Shown piece after piece: positions 8,436 through 15,718 of a stretch of 32,609 nucleotides of DNA. This stretch comes from a virus, in IMG/VR virus record IMGVR_UViG_3300009180_000130, positions 1-32,609 of that record; one strand, given 5' to 3'. The position numbers were made by a program, and so were the translations under genes. A model generated the notes under the pieces. It was given only the letters and a program-made list of their open reading frames with translations. It had not been told where the DNA came from and made no database searches. How positions within the stretch are numbered: the first letter of the stretch is position 1; the number at the start of each line of letters is the position of its first letter.

Positions 8436-8698
8436 CCCTTGCCGGAGTGTGTGATAGGGGCCATTCCTGGCCACCCCACCACGATACGGGCTTACATAAG
8501 GTTCAAATCGTGGTAATCTAGGTCGTTATATCGCTTCCGCAATAGCGGATTATCGACGCCAATCACGTATTTGGCCGGGTGCAAAAGCACCCGTTATCGA
8601 CGGCAGTTACGTTATCTGCTCCGGCCACTGGTAGTGGCAATCAGTAAAAAACCCAGGTTTTCGCGCTAATAATGGCGCATCTGAACGGAGTATATAAC
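8436..8698 (+). other. Gene-free region rich in short hairpins (possible structured leader RNA)
   Basis: The only long gap without a gene. It contains consecutive perfect inverted repeats: ACCACGAT/ATCGTGGT (8478-8485 with 8507-8514), TCCGC-AATA-GCGGA (8536-8549), CGGGTGC-AAAA-GCACCCG (8576-8593) and GCCACT-GGT-AGTGGC (8624-8638). TTATCGACG occurs twice, at 8550 and 8594, 44 bases apart. No convincing promoter boxes or tRNA fold were found. It lies just upstream of the decoration-type and capsid genes, so it may be a 5' leader that controls or stabilises their mRNA, or a small RNA. Confidence 0.5.
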
Positions 8699-9301
8699 AT
8701 GTCTTACGGTGCATCTGGTGGCGCTGGCCTCCAGCCGCTTAACAGCGGTAACGGTGTTACCTTCAATGGTATCACTAATCAATACAACATCCCGGCGACG
8801 GGTGGACAGACGATCTTCCAGAACGATCCCGTGGCGCTTTCCACGGCGGGTGTCATCATTCGCGGCGTTGCTGGTTCAGCAATCACTGGCGTTTTCCAGG
8901 GCTGCAAATATCAGGACACTTCGGGCGTCTGGCAGTTTGCCAACTACTTCAACGGCGCGACGGCTTTCCTTTCGGGCAACACCCCGGTAGCAATGGTCAT
9001 CGACGATCCGATGGCGCAGTACACGATCACCGAAGGTGATGGTACGGGCGCTTCGGGCACTCCGTTGGCCGCGTCGGCTCCTGGCCTAAATGCCAACTTC
9101 CTGTACACGGCTGGCAGCACTCGCACAGGTATCTCGGCTGTCACGCTTAACAATTCAACTGCAAGCTCGGCTTCTGGCCTTAACATGCGGATCGTTTCTC
9201 TTGACCCCCGCGTTAATAATGCCGTTGGCGCGTTCGCTAACTGGATTGTTCAAATCAACAATGGCCAGCGTTCTGCTGGAACCCCGGGGCACGTTATTTA
9301 G
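8699..9301 (+). CDS. Decoration-type / minor capsid protein (putative)
   Basis: 200 residues from ATG 8699, chosen because GGAG (8686-8689) lies 8-9 bases upstream; an in-frame ATG at 8672 has no good ribosome-binding site and adds unconserved residues. The protein is Gly/Ser/Thr/Asn-rich and beta-rich. YNIPATGGQTIFQNDPVALS and GVFQGCKYQDTSGVWQFANY, then VIDDPMAQYTI match a pattern I recognise in the protein encoded directly upstream of the major capsid gene in podovirus-like phages. Likely capsid-associated (decoration or cement) but no direct proof. It lacks acidic or helical scaffold features. Confidence 0.7.
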   Translation: MSYGASGGAGLQPLNSGNGVTFNGITNQYNIPATGGQTIFQNDPVALSTAGVIIRGVAGSAITGVFQGCKYQDTSGVWQFANYFNGATAFLSGNTPVAMVIDDPMAQYTITEGDGTGASGTPLAASAPGLNANFLYTAGSTRTGISAVTLNNSTASSASGLNMRIVSLDPRVNNAVGAFANWIVQINNGQRSAGTPGHVI

Positions 9302-9333
9302 TCCCGTAACGCTTTTGGCCTAGGAGCAAACAC

Positions 9334-10239
9334 ATGACTATTAATACCAGTTCAATCCAGCAACTTCTCCGCCCCGGTTTGGCAGAAGTTTTTGGCGATT
9401 ATCCCATGTACCCTGCTGAGTACACGGAAATCTTCACGACCCATACTTCGGATAAAGCAGTTGAAATTGAAGTTGAAATGAAGCTGCTCGGCCTCGCCTC
9501 GATCAAAGGTGAAGGTGCGCCGACGCAGTTCCAGGACATGGGACAGCGCGTTATCTCGACTTACTACCACCGCTACACCAGCGTTGGCTTCATCATCACC
9601 CGTCAGGCGATGAAGGATAACCTGTATGAGTCGCAGTTCCCGCTTCAGGCGCAGTCGCTCCGTAACTCGATGCTGCAAAGCAAAGAAGTCAACGGCGCTT
9701 CGGTTCTGAACAACGGCTTCTCGTCCTCGTTCCCCGGCGGCGATGGTCAGCCTCTCTTCTCGACCGCGCACCCGATTGATACCGGCACGTTCGCCAACAC
9801 GCCGAGCGTGCAGGTGGACTTGAACGAATCGTCTCTGCAAGACGCTATCGTAACCATCTCGCAGTTCCGCGATCAGGCTGGCCTCATCACGATGACGAAG
9901 CCGACCAAGCTGGTCGTTCCGCCGCAGCTTCAGTTCACTGCCGACCGTATTCTGCACTCGCAGTTCCGCACCGGCACCGCGAACAACGACATCAATGCGA
10001 TCTACAACATTGGTGCCGTGCCGCAGGGTTATCGCGTCAACCACTTCTTGACCGATACCAACGGCTGGTTCGTTATGACCGACGCGCCGAATGGTTTGAA
10101 GCACTACGTCCGTGAAGCTCTTGAGACTGATGTGTTCACTGACTTTACCAGCGACAACCTGCTGGCCAAGGCTATCGAGCGTTATTCGTTCGGTTGGTCT
10201 AACCCGCGTGGTGCGTTTGGTAGCTCTGGCGCTACCTAA
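9334..10239 (+). CDS. Major capsid protein (HK97 fold, Mu gpT-like pattern)
   Basis: 301 residues preceded by AGGAG (9323-9327). Recognisable features are GQPLFSTAHP (about 137-147), then LNESSLQDAIVTISQF, TKPTKLVVPPQLQFTADRIL (about 190-209), RVNHFLTDTNGWFVMTD (about 233-249) and a final SFGWSNPRG. This order (D/SAHP loop, LVVPP strand, W-F-x-x-D strand) is typical of Mu gpT-like major head subunits of the HK97 fold. No N-terminal prohead-protease site is obvious. Codon use is the most GC-biased and regular of the window, fitting a highly expressed gene, and a strong terminator follows. Confidence 0.9.
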   Translation: MTINTSSIQQLLRPGLAEVFGDYPMYPAEYTEIFTTHTSDKAVEIEVEMKLLGLASIKGEGAPTQFQDMGQRVISTYYHRYTSVGFIITRQAMKDNLYESQFPLQAQSLRNSMLQSKEVNGASVLNNGFSSSFPGGDGQPLFSTAHPIDTGTFANTPSVQVDLNESSLQDAIVTISQFRDQAGLITMTKPTKLVVPPQLQFTADRILHSQFRTGTANNDINAIYNIGAVPQGYRVNHFLTDTNGWFVMTDAPNGLKHYVREALETDVFTDFTSDNLLAKAIERYSFGWSNPRGAFGSSGAT

Positions 10240-10265
10240 TAGCCCTGGGGGTTAAATAGAGAATA

Positions 10266-10302
10266 GGGCCATCGTGCCGCAAAATGGTGCGGTGGCCCTT
10301 TT
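10266..10302 (+). terminator. Rho-independent terminator after the major capsid gene
   Basis: A 13-bp stem (10266-10278 with 10286-10298, three G-U pairs) with a 7-base loop GCAAAAT is followed directly by TTTT (10299-10302). It lies 26 bases after the capsid stop codon and before the next gene's GAGG ribosome-binding site. It probably ends most capsid transcripts and lowers expression of the downstream genes. Confidence 0.85.
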
Positions 10303-10326
10303 CACAACAAACAGTGAGGCGTCATT

Positions 10327-11082
10327 ATGACAACTTTTTTTGACAGTGTAAAAATGGGGCGTGCGGTCTATAACCGCAATTCCGTCCCTTCTGCTGGGTA
10401 TGCGGAGGACGAAATTTATGGCGTCCCACTGACTCAGACTTACGTTTACCAAGTTGGTACAGCGTCTACTTCTTTGGCCAGCGGCGTGTTCTATGCGTCG
10501 TCTGCCATTGCGGGTACGCTGACCGGCACGGGCGCTTTGGTTAGCGGCGGCGTTGCTACCTTTGACGTTCCGCGTTGCGTGTCCATTACGGCTTCCAGCA
10601 ATATGTCAACGACGACATTTACCTTTCAAGGTACGGATGCGTATGGTGCGCCGCTTACCGCATCCATCATTGGCCCGACCGGCAATACCTTCGGCAATAC
10701 TGGTTCTGTTGTTACTACGCTTTCGGCCTTTAAGACCGTCACCACGGCCTCGGCTAATGGTGCGGCCACTGGTCTGTTGGCGATTGGTAACTCTGATACC
10801 TTTGGCTTGCCTTATCGCCTTAATAACGTGGGCGAAGGTCTTGGTGCTTATATCAACGGTGGTTCGGCGTCGATTGCTCCGACTTACACCGCTGGCTTTG
10901 CCGCTACGGGCGTTGCTACGGCGACCACCGCTGATGTTCGCGGAACGGTTGCATTGGCTACGGCTGTGCTGGCTAACGGTTCCAGGTACATCACTTTCCA
11001 GACTGTTACCCCGAACGACGGGACTCTGGCTGGTGCCGATACCAAAGAAAATACGTATGGCGTAACGCCGTATTCTGCTTAA
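10327..11082 (+). CDS. Beta-rich virion protein with FTFxGTD domain (251 aa)
   Basis: A Gly/Ala/Ser/Thr-rich, low-charge protein. The stretch from about residue 90 to 170 carries STTTFTFQGTDAYGAPLT, then a Gly-Pro-Thr-Gly segment and LSAFKTVTTASANG. The same arrangement recurs in the gene at 12025 (STATFTITGIDTSGYAVS ... FFKVTAISVG), so the two share a domain. I know this domain type from phage head and tail accessory proteins; it looks like a beta sandwich. It lies between two terminators, implying its own transcript or read-through from the capsid. Likely a virion surface or head-fibre protein; exact role unknown. Confidence 0.7.
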   Translation: MTTFFDSVKMGRAVYNRNSVPSAGYAEDEIYGVPLTQTYVYQVGTASTSLASGVFYASSAIAGTLTGTGALVSGGVATFDVPRCVSITASSNMSTTTFTFQGTDAYGAPLTASIIGPTGNTFGNTGSVVTTLSAFKTVTTASANGAATGLLAIGNSDTFGLPYRLNNVGEGLGAYINGGSASIAPTYTAGFAATGVATATTADVRGTVALATAVLANGSRYITFQTVTPNDGTLAGADTKENTYGVTPYSA

Positions 11083-11089
11083 TGTTAAG

Positions 11090-11124
11090 CGCCGGGGTAT
11101 GGCCGTCATGCCCCGGCGTCTTTA
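11090..11124 (+). terminator. Rho-independent terminator
   Basis: A 12-bp stem (CGCCGGGGTATG at 11090-11101 with CATGCCCCGGCG at 11107-11118, one G-U pair) with loop GCCGT is followed by TCTTTATT. It lies 7 bases after the stop codon of the 251-aa protein gene. The stem is strong but the T tract is interrupted. Confidence 0.75.
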
Positions 11125-11153
11125 TTGACGGTAACTAGGCAAGGAAGTAACCC

Positions 11154-12065
11154 GTGACAGAATCTCATTTAGCTCAAGCAGCACCTACAGCGATCATGCA
11201 CGCCCCGGCTCGTAAGGCGGTCAACATTATTGCTATGGGTTCAAGCCGTTCAGACTTTTTCCAGGCGCAGCTTATGGAAACGCGCCCTGAAATCCTGCAA
11301 AACGCGGAAACGTGGTGCATCAACTACATGGGCGCACAGATACGCTGCGACCGTATTATCCACGTTGACCCTGTTCACCCCTATTTGGGCCACCCTGTTG
11401 TCCGTGATATGTGCGAATACGCGCTGAAGGACAACACCCCGTTCTATACATCGTGGCCGCACCCCCGTTATTCCAACCATGTCGTTTACCCGTTCGCTCG
11501 GGTTATGGCTTCGTTTGGCGGGATTACCTACTTCAACACCAGCGTCTCGTATGCCATTGCCCTAGCTTTGGCTGATGGGTTTAACGAAATCGGCCTGTTT
11601 GGCTGTGATTTCTCGTATCCTGATGTGCATTTGGCTGAATCTGGCCGTGCGTGCTGCGAGTTCTACATGGGTATCGGTACCCAGCGCGGCGTCCGTTTTG
11701 CCGTCGCTCAGAACTCGACCCTGATGGATATGTACAACCACCAGCAGCCTTATGGCTGGTTTGTTGACCCGAACCAACCCCCAGGCATGGGCGGGAAGAT
11801 CATGACTGCCCAGCAAATACTGGCGCACGAAGATCGTATTCGTAACCCGCCTAAACTGGCTTCTCAGTTTCAAGTGATACAAGTAGCTAGTCCGTCCGTT
11901 ATCCAACCTATTGCGGCTCCGCAGCCGGTTATGGGTATGGGCGGGGAACATGCTATGTATAATGCTATGCTGGGAGGGCCACTCCCATTAACAAACGGCC
12001 ATGACCCTTCTCTTGGAGTAGCAAATGCGCCCAGTAATATTCAGCTTCCCCACGCAAACGGCTAA
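11154..12065 (+). CDS. MptE/DUF115-like Rossmann-type protein (putative sugar- or nucleotide-linked enzyme)
   Basis: 303 residues starting at GTG 11154, with TAGGCAAGGA upstream. The N-terminal half has a nucleotide-binding-like start NIIAMGSSRSDF (24-35), then WCINYMGAQIRCDRIIHVDP (54-73) and FYTSWPHP. The core YFNTSVSYAIALALADGFNEI followed by GLFGCDFSYP, ESGR and a late NSTL resembles the MptE-like/DUF115 family and the CST-I (GT42) sialyltransferase fold, where a similar SG...AIALGYKEIYLSGIDF stretch occurs. A Pro/Met-rich C-terminal tail (from about 240) looks like a linker. Such a protein might modify a glycan or virion component; activity and substrate are unknown. It overlaps the next gene by 41 bases. 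Confidence 0.55.
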   Translation: MTESHLAQAAPTAIMHAPARKAVNIIAMGSSRSDFFQAQLMETRPEILQNAETWCINYMGAQIRCDRIIHVDPVHPYLGHPVVRDMCEYALKDNTPFYTSWPHPRYSNHVVYPFARVMASFGGITYFNTSVSYAIALALADGFNEIGLFGCDFSYPDVHLAESGRACCEFYMGIGTQRGVRFAVAQNSTLMDMYNHQQPYGWFVDPNQPPGMGGKIMTAQQILAHEDRIRNPPKLASQFQVIQVASPSVIQPIAAPQPVMGMGGEHAMYNAMLGGPLPLTNGHDPSLGVANAPSNIQLPHANG

Positions 12066-12675
12066 CGGCGTTTGCGCTACGCAAACGACTACAGCCACAG
12101 ATCAGTCCCTTGTTCTTAATGGGTCGCTATCTAATTTTAATGCTGGTGTAACGCCCTTTGCGGTGACTGTAGCGCCCGGTATTCAACGGACACTTACGGT
12201 CACATCAACCGGCAATATCAGCACGGCGACCTTTACGATCACGGGCATTGATACGTCTGGGTATGCTGTATCTACAACGCTTACTGGGCCAAACAATGCT
12301 ACGGCCACCACTGTGGCTGAGTTCTTCAAAGTCACAGCAATCTCAGTTGGGACTATTGCAACTAGCGCGTTCACGGTTGGTGTCGGTATTACCGGCACCA
12401 GCCGCTGGGCTGTGGTTGATACTTTCCAGAACCCAGTGGTTGTGACGGTAGCAATCAATACGGCCACAAGCGCGCCGGTTTCTATCCAGCACACTTTTGA
12501 CCCTATTTCTACGTCCACGAACCCAATGATTATCTCTGCTACTGGGTTGACGACTGTTACGACGGCTACAAACCTTAACTACTCCGAAAACGCCACGGCT
12601 TATCGTGCCATCTTTGTTGCAACCGGCACGGCAACGGGCGCGGCTCAAGTCAACATTATCCAATCGGGGTACTAA
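12025..12675 (+). CDS. Beta-rich virion protein, paralogue of the 251-aa protein
   Basis: 216 residues. ATG 12025 lies inside the end of the preceding gene in another frame, with TTGGAG (12014-12019) 5 bases upstream, which supports this start. STATFTITGIDTSGYAVSTT, GPNNATATTVAEFFKVTAIS and GITGTSRWAVVD match the corresponding domain of the gene at 10327. The C-terminal half (SAPVSIQHTFDPIS ... AQVNIIQSG) looks like another beta domain. Probably a structural or head/tail accessory protein; no catalytic residues are seen. Confidence 0.7.
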   Translation: MRPVIFSFPTQTANGVCATQTTTATDQSLVLNGSLSNFNAGVTPFAVTVAPGIQRTLTVTSTGNISTATFTITGIDTSGYAVSTTLTGPNNATATTVAEFFKVTAISVGTIATSAFTVGVGITGTSRWAVVDTFQNPVVVTVAINTATSAPVSIQHTFDPISTSTNPMIISATGLTTVTTATNLNYSENATAYRAIFVATGTATGAAQVNIIQSGY

Positions 12676-12680
12676 ACTCG

Positions 12681-12935
12681 ATGGCCCGTGGCAAGAAAGA
12701 CCAAATGCGCGGGATGACAGTTTCAGGCGGCTATAAGCTGTCTGTGGCTAAGGGCGCTGGTTTGACTGCCAAAGGTAGGGCGTCCATCAATCGGCGTACT
12801 GGAAGCAACCTAAAGCCCCCAGCGCCGAACCCCAAGAGCAAGGCCGACGCGGGCCGTAAGAAGAGCTTTTGCGCTAGGTCGCAAAGCTGGACCGGCGAAC
12901 GCGGTAAAGCCGCTAGAAAAAGGTGGGCCTGTTAG
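12681..12935 (+). CDS. Small basic protein with SFCARS motif (84 aa)
   Basis: 84 residues, Lys/Arg-rich. GLTAKGRASINRRTGSNLKPP followed by KKSFCARSQSWTGERGKAAR and the terminal RWAC is a pattern I recognise from small proteins of marine and freshwater phages and of some algal large DNA viruses. The two conserved Cys and the basic charge could suggest nucleic acid binding, but there is no established role. The stop codon abuts the next gene's ATG directly (12935/12936). Confidence 0.78.
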   Translation: MARGKKDQMRGMTVSGGYKLSVAKGAGLTAKGRASINRRTGSNLKPPAPNPKSKADAGRKKSFCARSQSWTGERGKAARKRWAC

Positions 12936-13628
12936 ATGACGCTTACCGGCACGTATGACTTTGGCGTAAACACCGAACTTGATAGCGTAATCGTTGAGGC
13001 TTACGAGCGTATTGGCCGTGAGGCTTCAGACCTGTCCGCCAATGACGTACAGAGTGCCATTCGCAGCCTTAGCTATCTATGTGCCGAATGGGCCAATAAG
13101 GGCATCAACCTTTGGGAAGTGACGCTTAACAGTTCAGCCCTGACATTGGGACAGACAAGCCTGACGCTGAACGCGAAGAACGTAGAAATGTTCCAAGTCT
13201 ACCGGCGCACCACCAGCGGCGGGATTAACACGGATATTATGCTTTCGCCCATCAGTCGGGCGGATTATGCGTCTATCCCCAATAAACAGCAGCAAGCCCC
13301 GCCGACACAATATTACTTTGAGCGTACCATTACGCCGACAGTGTACTTTTGGCCTACGCCAGACCTATCAACCTATACGCTGTTTTATTACACCATGAAC
13401 TTCACGCAAGACCCAGGGAACCCTACCAATACCTTGGATGTGCCCCAGCGTTGGTTTGATGCTATGGCGGCGGGTATGGCTGCGCGGTTAGCGGTGAAAT
13501 GGGCACCCGAGAAGGCCGGTATGCTGCAAAGCATGGCTGATGTAGCCTATCAAGCTGCGGCTGCTGAAGACCGCGAAAAGGTGCCTACGGTCATCAAGCC
13601 GAGCATGTTGTATGGTAGGTACGCATGA
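12936..13628 (+). CDS. Head-tail adaptor, P22 gp4-like tail accessory factor
   Basis: 230 residues. The N-terminal LDSVIVEAYERIGRE..DLSANDVQSAIRSLSYLCAEWANKGINLW is the classic start of P22 gp4-like proteins. It is followed by the loop SPISRADYASIPNKQQQAPPTQYYFER, the strand YFWPTPD and the terminal helical part LDVPQRWFDAMAAGMAARLA...PE and EDREK. This protein binds under the portal ring and closes the packaged head so the tail can attach. The length is slightly above the P22 protein. The 4-base overlap (ATGA) with the next gene points to coupled translation. Confidence 0.88.
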   Translation: MTLTGTYDFGVNTELDSVIVEAYERIGREASDLSANDVQSAIRSLSYLCAEWANKGINLWEVTLNSSALTLGQTSLTLNAKNVEMFQVYRRTTSGGINTDIMLSPISRADYASIPNKQQQAPPTQYYFERTITPTVYFWPTPDLSTYTLFYYTMNFTQDPGNPTNTLDVPQRWFDAMAAGMAARLAVKWAPEKAGMLQSMADVAYQAAAAEDREKVPTVIKPSMLYGRYA

Positions 13629-14038
13629 GCCGGTTATCGCCGTTACACCGTCGCGCTAGGGCACCGATTGATATTGATGTCAAAAGCCCTCGCTCTGTCG
13701 CCGTTTGCGACGGCTGCGGTTTCTGGACGATGCACGGCCATTTGGTCGAGAAGAGGGAGTATCGCGGCGGGTCTGTGCCGGTTGGTACAAAGCTGTACGT
13801 CTGCGGCGTTTGCGACGACGTTCCGAACCCGTATTACTCCATGCTGGTCCTGCCGCCCGATCCGGTTCCGATCAAGAACCCCAGGCCGGAAAACCCCGCT
13901 CTTAACCCAGAGCCTATGCTATTTATCGTTGCGGATTATGACACGCCCATCATTACGGGTGTAAATCCGCAAGACCCAAGCAATGACGGATTTAACTTTT
14001 TAAGTGGGAATAACCCCACTTTAATTCCGGTGCCCTAA
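13625..14038 (+). CDS. Zinc-ribbon-like small virion-module protein (137 aa)
   Basis: Two CxxC pairs, C28-DG-C31 and C60-GV-C63, about 29 residues apart, look like a zinc ribbon: VCDGCGFW then YVCGVCDD followed by PNP. Proteins with this layout are commonly encoded next to gp4-like adaptors in podovirus-like phages. The C-terminal half is Pro/Asn-rich and probably extended. It overlaps both neighbours (ATGA at the start, one base at the end), so it is tightly coupled to the adaptor and the fibre gene. Likely a small structural or neck-associated protein; no measured function. Confidence 0.7.
   Translation: MSRLSPLHRRARAPIDIDVKSPRSVAVCDGCGFWTMHGHLVEKREYRGGSVPVGTKLYVCGVCDDVPNPYYSMLVLPPDPVPIKNPRPENPALNPEPMLFIVADYDTPIITGVNPQDPSNDGFNFLSGNNPTLIPVP
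14002..14021 (+). other. Short inverted repeat near the end of the zinc-ribbon gene
   Basis: AAGTGGG (14002-14008) and CCCACTT (14015-14021) form a 7-bp stem with a 6-base loop, followed by TAATT. It lies inside coding sequence just before the fibre gene. It could be a weak internal terminator or attenuator, or chance. Confidence 0.25.
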
Positions 14039-15705
14039 TGCCAAACGTCCTTATTAGTGAATTGGATTTATCTCCTGCGGTTGTCGGGACTGACATATTT
14101 CTAATTCAACACGCTTCTGGCGCACCGGCTGAACACTGCACTGCGGCTCAGATGGCGGCCTACGTAGCCGCATCTGGCACGACTTATTTCGCCGGTACGG
14201 CGCTGTCCTTAGCAACGACCAACACATTTAACGTCACGACCGTTCCGATTGCTAACGGCGGAAGCGGCAAAACCACGGCCAGCGATGCCTTTGGTGCGTT
14301 GGCTCCGACCACCTCTTCCGGCGACATTATCTACCGCACTGCCGCTTCTGGCGGAAACGTCCGTTTAGCCATTGGCACCCCTGGACAAGTTTTGGGTATC
14401 AGCAGCGGTCTTCCTGCTTGGACAACCATTGCCGGTGTAGGCACGGTTACCTCGGTTGACGTATCCGGCGGCGGTACTGGGATTACATATAGCGGCGGTC
14501 CCATCACTGCGGCTGGGACTATCACCGCCTCTGGCACGCTTGGCGTGGGTTACGGCGGTACGTCTGCCACAACGGCGATTGCTGCTTTCAATGCGCTGGC
14601 CCCCACCACAACCTCTGGCGATCTGATCTACCGCACCTCCACCGGGAACGTGCGGCTTGCGATTGGCTCCAGTGGGCAGCTTTTAACCGCCAGCGGGGGC
14701 TTGCCGGTTTGGATAAGCCCGTCCTCTAGCGGCACGGTCAACTACGTAGATGTGTCCGGTGGCGGTACTGGCCTGTCCTTTAACGGTGGTCCTATCACGG
14801 CTTCTGGCACCATCACGGCAACTGGCACTCTTGGTGTTGGTTATGGGGGTACTTCAGCTACCACGGCTATTGCGGCATTTGGAGCTTTAGCCCCGACGAC
14901 TACTCAAGGTGATCTAATCTATTACTTTGGCACTGGTAATACGCGGTTTCCAATCGGGTCTACCGGACAAGTTTTGACAGTAACTTCTACTGGGGCAGGA
15001 GCTAACCTGTCGTGGGCGACACCGACCGTCTACGGCACCGTCAAATACGTTGACGTTTCCGGCGGTAATACAGGGCTGACGTTCAACGGTGGCCCCGTCA
15101 CGGCTTCCGGCACGATTACGGCCTCTGGCACGCTGGTTGTGAGTGCCGGTGGTACAGGCGCGGCTACGCTGACGGGCGTCCTCAAGGGCACCGGCACCAC
15201 CGCCATCACAGCCGCAACGGCTGGTACGGACTTTGTATCCCCCATTGTTGCGACCAACTTTACGGCGCAACAGACGTTTGCTGGTGCGACCAATATCTTG
15301 GCGGCTGTATTCACAAACGCTGCTGAAAAAGTAACTGTTGCCACATCTGCGGCCACAGGCACGGTCAATTACGACATTACGAGCCAATCGGTTCTGTACT
15401 ACACGGGCAATTCTACGGCCAACTTCATACCTAACTTCCGTGGGTCTTCTGGCAATACGCTGACTTCTATTCTTGCAACCGGACAAGCCGTTTCGGCAGT
15501 CTGGGCTGTGACGATGGGGACAACGGCGTTCTACAGCACAGCCGTTCAGATCGACGGCAGCACGGCTGGCGTAACACTTAAATGGCAAGGCGGCGCAGCC
15601 CCTACGGCTGGCAATGCCAGCAGTGTTGATGCGTACACTTACACAATCATCAAGACCGCATCTACGTCATTTACAGTGTTAGCCGCGCAAACTCAGTTCG
15701 CTTAG
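14038..15705 (+). CDS. Tail fibre-like protein with approximately 97-residue repeats
   Basis: 555 residues. The N-terminal segment ISELDLSPAVVGTDIFLIQ...CTAAQMAAYV resembles the attachment region of many phage fibres. It is followed by three to four repeats of about 97 residues, each containing GGTSATTAIAAF-ALAPTT, GQLL or GQVL, then VDVSGGGTG, GGPITASGTITASGTL. Repeat anchors lie at about 71, 170, 266 and 368 (the last diverged). The C-terminal 150 residues are unique and may form the tip or a trimerisation domain. Such beta-repeat fibres build the shaft that contacts the host. The repeats are conserved at DNA level too, so unequal recombination could change fibre length. Confidence 0.8.
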   Translation: MPNVLISELDLSPAVVGTDIFLIQHASGAPAEHCTAAQMAAYVAASGTTYFAGTALSLATTNTFNVTTVPIANGGSGKTTASDAFGALAPTTSSGDIIYRTAASGGNVRLAIGTPGQVLGISSGLPAWTTIAGVGTVTSVDVSGGGTGITYSGGPITAAGTITASGTLGVGYGGTSATTAIAAFNALAPTTTSGDLIYRTSTGNVRLAIGSSGQLLTASGGLPVWISPSSSGTVNYVDVSGGGTGLSFNGGPITASGTITATGTLGVGYGGTSATTAIAAFGALAPTTTQGDLIYYFGTGNTRFPIGSTGQVLTVTSTGAGANLSWATPTVYGTVKYVDVSGGNTGLTFNGGPVTASGTITASGTLVVSAGGTGAATLTGVLKGTGTTAITAATAGTDFVSPIVATNFTAQQTFAGATNILAAVFTNAAEKVTVATSAATGTVNYDITSQSVLYYTGNSTANFIPNFRGSSGNTLTSILATGQAVSAVWAVTMGTTAFYSTAVQIDGSTAGVTLKWQGGAAPTAGNASSVDAYTYTIIKTASTSFTVLAAQTQFA

Positions 15706-15718
15706 CGGGGCGCGTGAT

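Noticed and set aside
8398-8454. 18-codon frame with a good ribosome-binding site after the 165-aa gene
   Set aside because: It lies wholly across the terminator-like hairpin, and the AAGGAG belongs to the end of the preceding coding sequence; the peptide has no recognisable feature.
8478-8530. GGTTCAAATC, resembling a tRNA T-loop
   Set aside because: The flanking bases do not form a T-arm stem, and no acceptor, anticodon or D arm can be built; the bases form an 8-bp hairpin instead.
8436-8698. Candidate sigma70-like promoters (for example TTACAT with TAATCT 16 bases downstream)
   Set aside because: Matches to -35 and -10 consensus are poor and several equally weak pairs exist, so none is supported.
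8672-8698. Upstream ATG for the decoration-type gene
   Set aside because: No suitable ribosome-binding site, whereas ATG 8699 has GGAG at correct spacing.
9352-10104. 250-codon open frame on the minus strand opposite the major capsid gene
   Set aside because: It mirrors the strongly biased codon use of the capsid gene, gives an Arg/His/Val-rich low-complexity product with no motif, and all other genes are on the plus strand.
14914-15588. 224-codon minus-strand open frame opposite the tail fibre
   Set aside because: Arg/Cys/Gly-rich shadow of the Ala/Thr/Gly fibre repeats; no recognisable protein features.
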